From Desulfurococcales archaeon (lineage in GTDB: Archaea; Thermoproteota; Thermoprotei_A; Sulfolobales; NBVN01), in the NCBI GenBank assembly GCA_026986255.1, contig JALSOX010000025.1, forward strand, positions 1 through 64,000: a stretch of DNA of 64,000 bases, in the 5' to 3' direction. Position 1 is the first letter of the stretch. Every line of letters starts with the position of its first letter. Positions 51,226-58,889 of the stretch are shown here, piece by piece. The position numbers and the translations under genes are program-made. Below the pieces are notes generated by a model. That model was not told where the DNA came from and did no database searches. It saw nothing but the letters and a program-made list of their open reading frames with translations.

Positions 51226-51951
51226 TTGTGGATCGGATTCAAGACACTGATAGTGGCATCCATCCTAGTCACGCTTACGTACGCATCTTACAGAGACATT
51301 AAGTATAGGGACATACCGGAAGTAACTTGGGTACCGGCAATAATTACATCCGTGATAATTAACATTCTTTCAGGGAAGTACGACCCCTTGCACACGGCCC
51401 TTTCCATGTTTCCTGTTCTTATAGTCTTCGTGATGTCTTTGCTGGGCATGATCGGTGGTGCGGACTTCCTTGCCCTACTGATGATAGCGCTCGCACACCC
51501 ACAGTTCCTCGTGTTCCCGATATCATTGCTCACGCTATTATACTCCCTACTAATACCTCTAGGCTTAATGATGTACTACGCTCTATGCAACACCCTCCTC
51601 TACAAACCGCTCCTCAAAAAGGTAAGATGTAAGGAGGGCAGGAAGGCGTACCTAATATTCTTCGGGAGACCTATGAATGTCAAAGAAATGCTAGAGAAGA
51701 AGTTTACGTACCCGCTCACCATTCCAGTAGGTAAAGGAGAGTTTATATGTCGGCCATCCTTTTCTGACGATGATGAGGAAGAGGAACGCATTAAAGAACG
51801 CATTAAAGGGGCTATCGCAAAAGGAGAAATTCAAAGCGACGAGGAAATATGGGTTACACCCGGCTTACCGCACGTAGTGTTCTTCTTCATAGGGTACGTA
51901 CTGGCGCTCCTCACACCGCAGCACTACATAATGACGTTATTGACGCACTAA
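51226..51951 (+). CDS. Class III signal peptidase (archaellin/prepilin peptidase, PibD/FlaK-like)
   Basis: Membrane aspartate protease that removes class III signal peptides from archaellin and pilins. TTG at 51226, with GAGGAGTGA 8 bases upstream, overlaps nothing; radA ends at 51221. The catalytic Asp pair is D24 in SYRDIKYRDIPE and D80 in GMIGGAD, close to the D23/D80 spacing known for PibD. About six hydrophobic segments with a cytoplasmic acidic loop (DDDEEEERIKERIKG) lie before the last helix. It should process the FlaB encoded at 37173-37883. Confidence 0.88.
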   Translation: MWIGFKTLIVASILVTLTYASYRDIKYRDIPEVTWVPAIITSVIINILSGKYDPLHTALSMFPVLIVFVMSLLGMIGGADFLALLMIALAHPQFLVFPISLLTLLYSLLIPLGLMMYYALCNTLLYKPLLKKVRCKEGRKAYLIFFGRPMNVKEMLEKKFTYPLTIPVGKGEFICRPSFSDDDEEEERIKERIKGAIAKGEIQSDEEIWVTPGLPHVVFFFIGYVLALLTPQHYIMTLLTH

Positions 51952-51996
51952 CGGCAACGGAAACAAATAAACGCACCACGAACTATCATTACGCAG

Positions 51997-52512
51997 ATGG
52001 TGAAAAGGATGCGCGTACTATGGGCTCCTTGGAGAATGGCTTACGTAAAGAGCGCCAACAAAACCAAGACATGCATATTCTGTGAGGCCCTAAGGATGAG
52101 TGATGAGGAGGCTTTAGTGGTTTTCAGAGGCGAACACACCATAATTATGTTGAATAAGTTCCCGTACAATACAGCGCATGTCATGATCGCTCCTAAAAGG
52201 CACGTACCACGCCCGGACCTGCTAACAGATGAGGAAGCCCTAGACATGCATAAGGCGTTAAGCATCACACTACGCGCGATAGATCGTGAATACGCGCCTC
52301 AAGGATACAATATAGGTCTAAACCTAGGTAGGGTAGCGGGAGCGGGGATTGAGTCCCACATGCACATACACGTCGTCCCCAGATGGTCTGGTGACTCGAA
52401 CTACATGCCAATCACAGCAAGCACTAAAGTAATCCCTGAAGACCTACTAGTTACGTTCACGAGACTGAAGAAAGCATTCAGCGAAATACTCTCAGATGCC
52501 CGAAGCAGGTAA
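51997..52512 (+). CDS. HIT-family nucleotide hydrolase/transferase
   Basis: 171 residues with the histidine triad HMHIHVVPRW (about residues 119-128) and an upstream CIFCEAL zinc-like pair. FPYNTAHVMIAPKRHVPRPDLLTDEE is the conserved substrate-side block. Similar archaeal proteins act on adenylylated or Ap4A-type nucleotides. The start is the ATG at 51997 or 52009 (MRVLWAPWR). Followed by a 125-base A/T-rich gap before the carbamoyltransferase genes. Confidence 0.85.
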   Translation: MVKRMRVLWAPWRMAYVKSANKTKTCIFCEALRMSDEEALVVFRGEHTIIMLNKFPYNTAHVMIAPKRHVPRPDLLTDEEALDMHKALSITLRAIDREYAPQGYNIGLNLGRVAGAGIESHMHIHVVPRWSGDSNYMPITASTKVIPEDLLVTFTRLKKAFSEILSDARSR

Positions 52513-52594
52513 GCTTAATTGTTACGTATCATCAATAACTTCATCCTAAATTACCTGCCACTACATCATTTACATTCCACGCGTGAAGTAATGA

Positions 52595-52602
52595 TTTATA
52601 AT
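52595..52602 (+). promoter_or_regulatory. TATA-like element before the first carbamoyltransferase gene
   Basis: TTTATAAT lies about 40 bases before the ATG at 52638, with GAAGGTG as ribosome binding site just before the start. It marks the beginning of the catabolic gene set as a separate transcription unit from the HIT gene. Confidence 0.5.
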
Positions 52603-52637
52603 TAATAATGCGTGATTTACGATGAAGGTGTAATGTA

Positions 52638-53672
52638 ATGAGGAACTTTATAGCTGATCTCACAGGTAAGGACTTAATCACTACCCAAGACTGGGAGATA
52701 GAGGAACTAAATATCGCCATAGGGCTTGCGGAAGAGTTGAAGTGGAGGTACCACTACTTTGGGATAGATGAAATACCTAAACTACTAGAAAGAAAAACAT
52801 TCTTCATGTTATTCTTCGCACCATCCACTAGGACTAGAGCAGCCTTCGAGGCGGCGATGACGTACTTGGGTGGTCACGCACAGTACATCGAATCAAGGCA
52901 GACCAGGGCGGGTGAAGGGGAGGCGGTTAAGGACATTGTAGCAATGTACGACAGATATGGTCACGGACTAGGTATAAGAATACTTGACAAAGCAATAGAC
53001 TTCAAGCATGGCGTCGGCAACCAACTAATAAGGGAGGCTGCAAAGCATGTTAAGATACCAGTAATAAATATGGCTGATGACCAGTTCCACCCGACACAAG
53101 CGCTAGCAGACTTCATGACCTTCAAGGAAAGGTTCCCCCACTACAAAGGCAAGAAATACGTGATAATGTGGGCGTACTCACCCCACATTAGAGGGCCATG
53201 CAGCATCAACGCAGACCTACTACTATTCACGCGCATGGGAGTTGACGTCACGGTAGCCTACCCTCCGGGCTTCGATCTATACCCAGACATTGTTGAAACG
53301 GCGAAGAAGAACGCGGAGGCTAGCGGAGCGCACCTGGAATTCACGAACGACTACAAGGAAGCGCTGCGTGGCGCACATGCCGTGTTCCCAAGGAATTGGG
53401 CATCAAGGCAACTCCAAGAACTAGGTTACAGTAAGTTCGCTGAGGAAGAACTGAGAGTCTACGAGAAGTATAAGGACTGGAAGGTAACAGCTGAACTCAT
53501 GGAGTTAATGGATAAGTCAGGCGTGTTGATGCACGTAATGCCCATAATGAGGGGTTACGAGGCAGACGATGACGTCGTGGATAGCCCAAGGTCAGTCCTG
53601 TACGAGCAGGCCGAGAACGGTTTATGGACCAAGGCCGCCGTGCTAGCGCTCACGATGGCCAACATCAGGTAA
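52638..53672 (+). CDS. YgeW-type carbamoyltransferase, paralogue 1
   Basis: Aspartate/ornithine-carbamoyltransferase superfamily, 344 residues. The carbamoyl-phosphate motif PSTRTR is at 62-67 and HPTQ at 151-154, both intact. The second domain reads KGKKYVIMWAYSPHIRGP and DLYPDIVETAKKNAEASG, which I recognise as close to E. coli YgeW. The amine-substrate loop is HVMP (299-302) instead of the HCLP of ornithine enzymes, so ornithine is unlikely as substrate. In the likely catabolic direction it would phosphorolyse a ureido compound to carbamoyl phosphate for the carbamate kinase at 54944. Confidence 0.82.
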   Translation: MRNFIADLTGKDLITTQDWEIEELNIAIGLAEELKWRYHYFGIDEIPKLLERKTFFMLFFAPSTRTRAAFEAAMTYLGGHAQYIESRQTRAGEGEAVKDIVAMYDRYGHGLGIRILDKAIDFKHGVGNQLIREAAKHVKIPVINMADDQFHPTQALADFMTFKERFPHYKGKKYVIMWAYSPHIRGPCSINADLLLFTRMGVDVTVAYPPGFDLYPDIVETAKKNAEASGAHLEFTNDYKEALRGAHAVFPRNWASRQLQELGYSKFAEEELRVYEKYKDWKVTAELMELMDKSGVLMHVMPIMRGYEADDDVVDSPRSVLYEQAENGLWTKAAVLALTMANIR

Positions 53673-53785
53673 TGAACAAGTGGGGCTAACCGTCTAACGA
53701 CACCGTTTTACGACAAGCAGTTAAATTGCTTTAATTTTTTGCGATAAGAACTATGTGGCGATTCACTAAACACAATTAGCACATA

Positions 53786-53800
53786 TTTTTTATTAAATAA
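53786..53800 (+). promoter_or_regulatory. TATA-like element before the second carbamoyltransferase gene
   Basis: An A/T-only run (TTTTTTATTAAATAA) ends 28 bases before the ATG at 53828, with GAGGTAG as ribosome binding site. It implies that the second carbamoyltransferase has its own promoter, despite lying next to its paralogue. Confidence 0.5.
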
Positions 53801-53827
53801 GCATCCTAAGACACGAGGTAGTGCCTT

Positions 53828-54898
53828 ATGGGCAAACCTTGGTATGTTGGTATTTGGGAGGGCCAAGACTACCTAACGAACATCAACAGAACTCAGGAAG
53901 AAATAAAAATGATTATTGAGGCGGCCAGGGATCTAGAGCGCAAGTTCAAGTCTAAGATACCGACGCCCTATCTCGCCGGTCAGACGCTCTTCATGCTCTT
54001 CTACAACAGGTCTCTAAGAACTAGGAATAGCTTCGAAGCCGGGATATTCCAGCTGGGCGGTCACGGCAACTTCCTGAGTCCTAATGACGTCTACACGCCT
54101 ACGCTACCTGAGGACATGGTTGCTTACAAGACCGAGGCAATAAGCGACGTGGCTAGGGTGCTGAGCAGATACGGGAATGCCATCGCCATCAGGATCTACG
54201 CCGACGCCGCGAAGTGGATTATCGGTCGCGGGCACAGGATAATTGAGGAGTTCGCTAAGTGGGCAAGCATACCAGTACTGAACATGGAGGACGACATATT
54301 CCACCCCTTCCAGGCCCTAGCAGACATAAAGACCGCCCTTGACGTCATGCCGAACCTACGCGGCAAGAAGTTCGTGGTATCCTACGCATACTCAGGCGGA
54401 CTAAAGCCTCTAGCAGTACCTCAGAGCGTTGCGCTAATAGCGGCTATGATGGGGGCCGAGGTCGTCGTGGCCCACCCGCCAGGGTTCGAGTTACAGGACG
54501 AAATAATCCAGAAGGGCAAGGAACTTGCCGACCAGTATGGTGGGTCCTTCGAAGTCACGTACAACATGAAGGAAGCATTCGAGGGTGCAGCCTTCGTGTA
54601 TCCGAAGGCATGGAGCCCCAAGGGCTTCTTCCCACCATACAGCGCTGATGGGAAGGTCCACAAGGAGGAAGCTAAGGAGTACCAAGCTAAGTTTAAGGAC
54701 TGGATAGTTACCATGGATCTCCTTGAGGAGGCCGGTAAGCCCTACTACATGCACTGCGGCCCCGCGGACAGAGGCATGGAGGTAACGGACGAAGTGCTGG
54801 ACACCTACGAGAAATCACTGTACTTCGAGGAAGCGGAAAACAGGCTTCACGTGCAGAAGGCCGTAATGGCCATGGTAATGGGAAGTCGCTACGACTAA
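53828..54898 (+). CDS. YgeW-type carbamoyltransferase, paralogue 2
   Basis: 356 residues, same superfamily as the preceding gene but distinct in the active site. The phosphate motif is RSLRTR (61-66), the second is HPFQ (159-162) instead of HPTQ, and the substrate loop is HCGP (309-312). SLRTR also occurs in acetyl/succinyl-ornithine carbamoyltransferases. KPLAVPQS, AHPPGFEL, YPKAWSP and KDWIVTMDLLEE closely follow E. coli YgeW. A different ureido substrate from paralogue 1 is likely. It is 45 bases from the carbamate kinase gene and probably co-transcribed with it. Confidence 0.82.
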   Translation: MGKPWYVGIWEGQDYLTNINRTQEEIKMIIEAARDLERKFKSKIPTPYLAGQTLFMLFYNRSLRTRNSFEAGIFQLGGHGNFLSPNDVYTPTLPEDMVAYKTEAISDVARVLSRYGNAIAIRIYADAAKWIIGRGHRIIEEFAKWASIPVLNMEDDIFHPFQALADIKTALDVMPNLRGKKFVVSYAYSGGLKPLAVPQSVALIAAMMGAEVVVAHPPGFELQDEIIQKGKELADQYGGSFEVTYNMKEAFEGAAFVYPKAWSPKGFFPPYSADGKVHKEEAKEYQAKFKDWIVTMDLLEEAGKPYYMHCGPADRGMEVTDEVLDTYEKSLYFEEAENRLHVQKAVMAMVMGSRYD

Positions 54899-54943
54899 GT
54901 AAAATAAAAACCAGGGTCACCATGATACTTAGGTGGATCAAGA

Positions 54944-55906
54944 ATGGAAAGAAACGAAAAATACATACTAATAGCCTTAGGCGGTAACGCGTTCCAAACT
55001 AAAGGGGAGCCAGGCACGACCGAAAACTACTGGAAGAACGCCTATAGAGCCGCCAATACCATAGTCCGGATAGTGAAGGAGGGCTACAAGGTAGCGATAA
55101 CCCATGGAAACGGACCCCAGGTAGGCACGATACTTGAGTGGATGGAGCGCTCAAAGGACAGGATACCGCCGCTCGCAATGGACATCGCGGGCGCCATGAC
55201 TCAAGGGTGGCTAGGCTACTTGCTAATGCAGGCAATCGACAACACCCTAGTGAAGGAGGGCATCAAGGACAGCGTTAAGGGAGCCGTTGCGATAGTCAAC
55301 CAAGTACTTGTAAGTAAGGATGACCCAGCATGGCAGAACCCAACAAAGTATGTTGGAAGCTACTACACTAAGGAAGAAGCGGAGAGGTTAGCCAAGGAAA
55401 AAGGGTGGGTAATAAAGCCCGACCCCCGAGGAGGGTACAGAAGGGTAGTGCCATCACCTGATCCCAAGGAGAACATAGAGGTTGGGGCAGTCAAGAAACT
55501 CATAGAGGAGGGGTGGATAGTAATAGCCTCAGGAGGCGGTGGAATACCCGTAATAAGGAATGAGGACGGCATACTGCAAGGCGTCGAGGCAGTGATTGAT
55601 AAGGACCTAGCAGGCGAGGTACTAGCAACCGCACTTGGCGTAGGCACCTTCGTTATACTCACGGATGTTGACGGCGCATACATAAATTACGGTAAACCCA
55701 ACCAGAAGAGGCTGGATGTGGTAACAGTCTCTGAGCTTGAGAAGTATTATAGGGAAGGCCACTTCAAGCCGGGATCCATGGGACCAAAGGTGCTAGCAGC
55801 CATAAGGTTCATCAAACACGGCGGTAAGAAAGCAATGATCGGGCACCTACAGAAAGGATACGAAGTAATCAAGGGCGAATCCGGAACAACGGTTGTACCT
55901 GATTAA
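54944..55906 (+). CDS. arcC: Carbamate kinase
   Basis: Transfers phosphate from carbamoyl phosphate to ADP, making ATP and carbamate (ammonia plus CO2). 320 residues of the amino-acid-kinase fold: ILIALGGNAFQ (about 8-18), ITHGNGPQVG (about 53-62), VIASGGGGIPV (about 192-202), TDVDGAYINYG, and HFKPGSMGPKVLAAIRFI near the C terminus. With two carbamoyltransferases upstream and no arginine deiminase nearby, a fermentative ureide route is more likely than arginine breakdown. Confidence 0.93.
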   Translation: MERNEKYILIALGGNAFQTKGEPGTTENYWKNAYRAANTIVRIVKEGYKVAITHGNGPQVGTILEWMERSKDRIPPLAMDIAGAMTQGWLGYLLMQAIDNTLVKEGIKDSVKGAVAIVNQVLVSKDDPAWQNPTKYVGSYYTKEEAERLAKEKGWVIKPDPRGGYRRVVPSPDPKENIEVGAVKKLIEEGWIVIASGGGGIPVIRNEDGILQGVEAVIDKDLAGEVLATALGVGTFVILTDVDGAYINYGKPNQKRLDVVTVSELEKYYREGHFKPGSMGPKVLAAIRFIKHGGKKAMIGHLQKGYEVIKGESGTTVVPD

Positions 55907-56094
55907 CGAACTTAACCTTTTCAATATCCATCGTTTTTCAGGAAGGAGTAAAGAGTTCCTTTTTCTGTGACGGCATTAAATGATCCTCGGGGGCTTTAGT
56001 TATTGAGGAAGTGCATCTGTTAATATTTATCACTTTACAATAAACGAATACTTAATAAAATTAACAGAGAGTCTTTGAATGAGGGCATAGTTTT

Positions 56095-57483
56095 ATGCGT
56101 GAGAAGGTGGACAAACTCATAAATAATGCATTAATAGTTACGATGAATAAGGATAGGGCGGTAATACCTCGCGGTTACGTTGCCATTTCTGAAGGAAAAA
56201 TTGCGGACGTAGGTGTTGGTGACGGTAAATCCAAGTATGATGCTGAGGAAGTAATTGAGGTGAAAAGGCAGGTCATCACTCCGGGCTTTATATGCGCGCA
56301 CACTCATTTCTACGGAATATTACTCACAGGCTCACCTTGGTTCGGAGTTATAGAGCCCCCATCCGATTTCCAGCAAAACCTTCAAAGGATTTGGTGGGCT
56401 TTAGATGAATCGCTGACATACGAGGACATCTACATTAGTGCGTTGCTGGGGGCGATGATGCTTGCAAGGACAGGTACAACGTTCTTTAAGGACCTGCTGG
56501 ACGCTCCGAACGCCATTGAGGGCTCGCTGGATTACATAGAGAAGGCTGTTAACGAAGTAGGCATTAGGGGATTCGCGGGCTTCTCAGTAACGCAGAGGAG
56601 AAGTGTAGAGGAGGGCTACCAAGGAATAAAAGAGAACGAGCGCTTCGCGAAGAAAACCTGGAGCAATAAAGACACTAAGGTCAAGGGAGTCTTCACGGTA
56701 CATGCATCATTCACGGTAACGGACGAGATACTTATGCGGACAAAAGAGTTAGCGGACAGGTACGGTACGATATACGCTCTCCACGTTGAGGAGGGATTAA
56801 TAGATGTGTACCACAGTATAGAAAGGTATGGGAAACGCCCCATCGAAAGAATGCGTGACATAGGCTTCCTTTCACCGAGGTTGCTTGCAATACACGTCGT
56901 GCAAGCTATCGAGGATGAGCTAAGGATGCTTAAGGAATTCGACGTTAAGGTAGCTCACAACCCCATGAGCAATATGATAAACGGTGTGGGCGTACCTCCC
57001 GTCCCTAAGATGTTGGATATGGGAATAACCGTTGGTATAGGGAATGACGGGTATATCATGGACGTATTCGACAACATGAGGACAACTTACCTACTACATA
57101 AGGTGGCGTTAAAGGATCCGCGAGTAATGCCGATCGATAAGGTTGTTGAGATGGCGACGATAGATGCGGCAAAGGTGCTTGGAGTGGATGATCGCATTGG
57201 CTCCATTGAGCCGGGTAAGGATGCAGACATAACAATAATAGTGCCTGACTTCGTACACACACCTCTCGATGAGAGGACAGTGTATGGTCACTTAGTGAAT
57301 ACGTTCACAGGGAATGATGTGTGGGGAGTGTTAGTTGAGGGTGAGTGGGTAACGAGGGAAAGGAAACTTGTTAATGTGGATGTTGAGGAGGTCATGGAAC
57401 GTGCGCATAAAGTGATTAACAGATTATGGGAGCGAATGCTATCTATGGAGCCCAAGTATAAGATCGAGTACCTTAAACTATGA
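56095..57483 (+). CDS. SsnA-like amidohydrolase
   Basis: Metal-dependent hydrolase of the cytosine-deaminase/chlorohydrolase group, 462 residues. Metal ligands are visible: CAHTHFYG (about 68-75), ALHVEEG (about 222), IHVVQ (about 264) and GIGNDG (about 321). ITPGFICAHTHFYG, PSDFQQNLQRIWWALDES and the C-terminal RLWERM closely resemble E. coli SsnA, a member of the bacterial urate-degradation cluster. It probably deaminates or opens a purine-derived ring; the exact substrate is unknown. Its own TATA-like ACTTAATAAAAT lies about 45 bases upstream. Confidence 0.82.
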   Translation: MREKVDKLINNALIVTMNKDRAVIPRGYVAISEGKIADVGVGDGKSKYDAEEVIEVKRQVITPGFICAHTHFYGILLTGSPWFGVIEPPSDFQQNLQRIWWALDESLTYEDIYISALLGAMMLARTGTTFFKDLLDAPNAIEGSLDYIEKAVNEVGIRGFAGFSVTQRRSVEEGYQGIKENERFAKKTWSNKDTKVKGVFTVHASFTVTDEILMRTKELADRYGTIYALHVEEGLIDVYHSIERYGKRPIERMRDIGFLSPRLLAIHVVQAIEDELRMLKEFDVKVAHNPMSNMINGVGVPPVPKMLDMGITVGIGNDGYIMDVFDNMRTTYLLHKVALKDPRVMPIDKVVEMATIDAAKVLGVDDRIGSIEPGKDADITIIVPDFVHTPLDERTVYGHLVNTFTGNDVWGVLVEGEWVTRERKLVNVDVEEVMERAHKVINRLWERMLSMEPKYKIEYLKL

Positions 57484-57505
57484 GCTTTTGTGAGGTGATT
57501 CAGGT

Positions 57506-58720
57506 ATGGTGGACATAACGGTCGAAATAGCCGGTTTAAAGTTTAAGAACCCCATAATGAACGCAGCGTGCCCCATCTCAAGAGACGGTAAGGCGATGGA
57601 GGAGCTGGCTGCTGGTGGTGCGGGAGGTATAGTGTCAAAGACAATAGGCGTGGTGCCGGCAAAGGTGCCGAGACCCCACATGGGTGTAGTGAATCGGGGC
57701 CAGCTCACAGTACTGACACCGGTAAGGAGGGGTGAGGGGCTCGAGACCAAGGTAACGCGTATACGCGGTGCATACTATGGGTTCCTGAACGCTGAACTAT
57801 GGACTGACTTACCACCAGAGCAGTGGTTCGAGAAAGAATTGCCGTATGCAAGGAGGGTTGCTGAGCGCTATGGCATACCCCTCCTAGCAAGCATAGGGTA
57901 CAAAGCACAGGAATTAGCTGAGTTAGGGCCTAAAGCTGTGAAGGCGGGAGCGCAGGGCGTTGAGTTCTCAACTCACTACTTAGGGCACGACTATACACCG
58001 GTTGTTGAGTCAGCTAAGGCTCTTAGGGAGGCTGTCGACGTACCTATATTCCCCAAGTTAAGTCCGCACATCTGGGGTCTCAAGGACTTAGTGAGAGAGC
58101 TTGAGAAGGTAGGGGTTGACGGTATCGTAGCCATAAATACGTTGGGGCCAGCGCTTCACATCGACATAGAGACCGGTAGACCAATAATGGGAGGGCCTCA
58201 TGGTCACGGCTGGTTATCGGGACCAGCCCTCAAGCCTGTGGGCATAGCCACCGTAGCTGAGATAGCCAAGGTCACGAAGCTCCCTATAATAGGTGTTGGC
58301 GGGATATCTCAGCCGGAAGATGTCATAGAATACATAATGGCTGGTGCGTCAGCCGTTCAGGTGTGTACTCAAGCAATAGTTGAGGGCCCTAAAGTATTCA
58401 GAAGACTAGCTGAGGGCGTTGCTGCATGGTTAAAAGAGCACGGGTATACCTCGCTGGAAGACATAAGGGGTAAGGCCCTCAAGTACCTGACAGACCCAGC
58501 TGGTTGGTATGAAGTCAAGAACCCCGTAGTCGACGAGTCAAAATGCATAGGATGCGCGTTATGCGAACAGTCATGTATTTACGATGCCGTGCATGTGCAG
58601 GAAACTAACGGTAGGAAAGTGGCTGTGGTCGACAAGTCAAAATGCTACGGTTGCGGACTTTGCACAACCCTATGCCCAACTAGGGCCATTCACTTCCCTG
58701 AAGACTACTGGCCCAAGTAA
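57506..58720 (+). CDS. PreA-like flavin/4Fe-4S oxidoreductase
   Basis: 404 residues. An FMN-binding DHOD/dihydropyrimidine-dehydrogenase barrel (about 1-310) includes KNPIMNAACPISRDG, PKLSPHIWGLKDLV, GIVAINTLGP and IIGVGGISQPEDVIEYIMAGASAVQVCT. Two 4Fe-4S motifs, CIGCALCEQSC and CYGCGLCTTLC, follow at about 351-390. This is the architecture of PreA, which reduces pyrimidines; the usual NAD(P)-binding partner PreT is not nearby, so electrons probably come from ferredoxin. It lies 22 bases after the SsnA-like gene, likely co-transcribed, and could reduce a purine- or pyrimidine-derived ring. Confidence 0.8.
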   Translation: MVDITVEIAGLKFKNPIMNAACPISRDGKAMEELAAGGAGGIVSKTIGVVPAKVPRPHMGVVNRGQLTVLTPVRRGEGLETKVTRIRGAYYGFLNAELWTDLPPEQWFEKELPYARRVAERYGIPLLASIGYKAQELAELGPKAVKAGAQGVEFSTHYLGHDYTPVVESAKALREAVDVPIFPKLSPHIWGLKDLVRELEKVGVDGIVAINTLGPALHIDIETGRPIMGGPHGHGWLSGPALKPVGIATVAEIAKVTKLPIIGVGGISQPEDVIEYIMAGASAVQVCTQAIVEGPKVFRRLAEGVAAWLKEHGYTSLEDIRGKALKYLTDPAGWYEVKNPVVDESKCIGCALCEQSCIYDAVHVQETNGRKVAVVDKSKCYGCGLCTTLCPTRAIHFPEDYWPK

Positions 58721-58790
58721 CATTCCCCCGCGAAACACCCCGTAAACCAGCCTAACCTTTTAATTGAAGCTAGCAAACAACTCTATGTTT

Positions 58791-58821
58791 CCTTGGCTTT
58801 ACATGGTCGAATCAGCCAAGG
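58791..58821. repeat. 8-bp inverted repeat between the PreA-like and PLP-enzyme genes
   Basis: CCTTGGCT (58791-58798) is perfectly inverted as AGCCAAGG (58814-58821), 15-base loop. It sits in a 150-base gap ahead of a TTTAAAAACC promoter-like element (about 58850). It could be an operator for the downstream gene or an RNA hairpin ending the upstream transcript; it lacks the T-run of an archaeal terminator directly after it. Confidence 0.4.
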
Positions 58822-58889
58822 TAATGCTTTAGCCTACGTTAAAACTCCTTTAAAAACCTGCATGCCTCTCAGTGAATGAGGTAAGGGTA

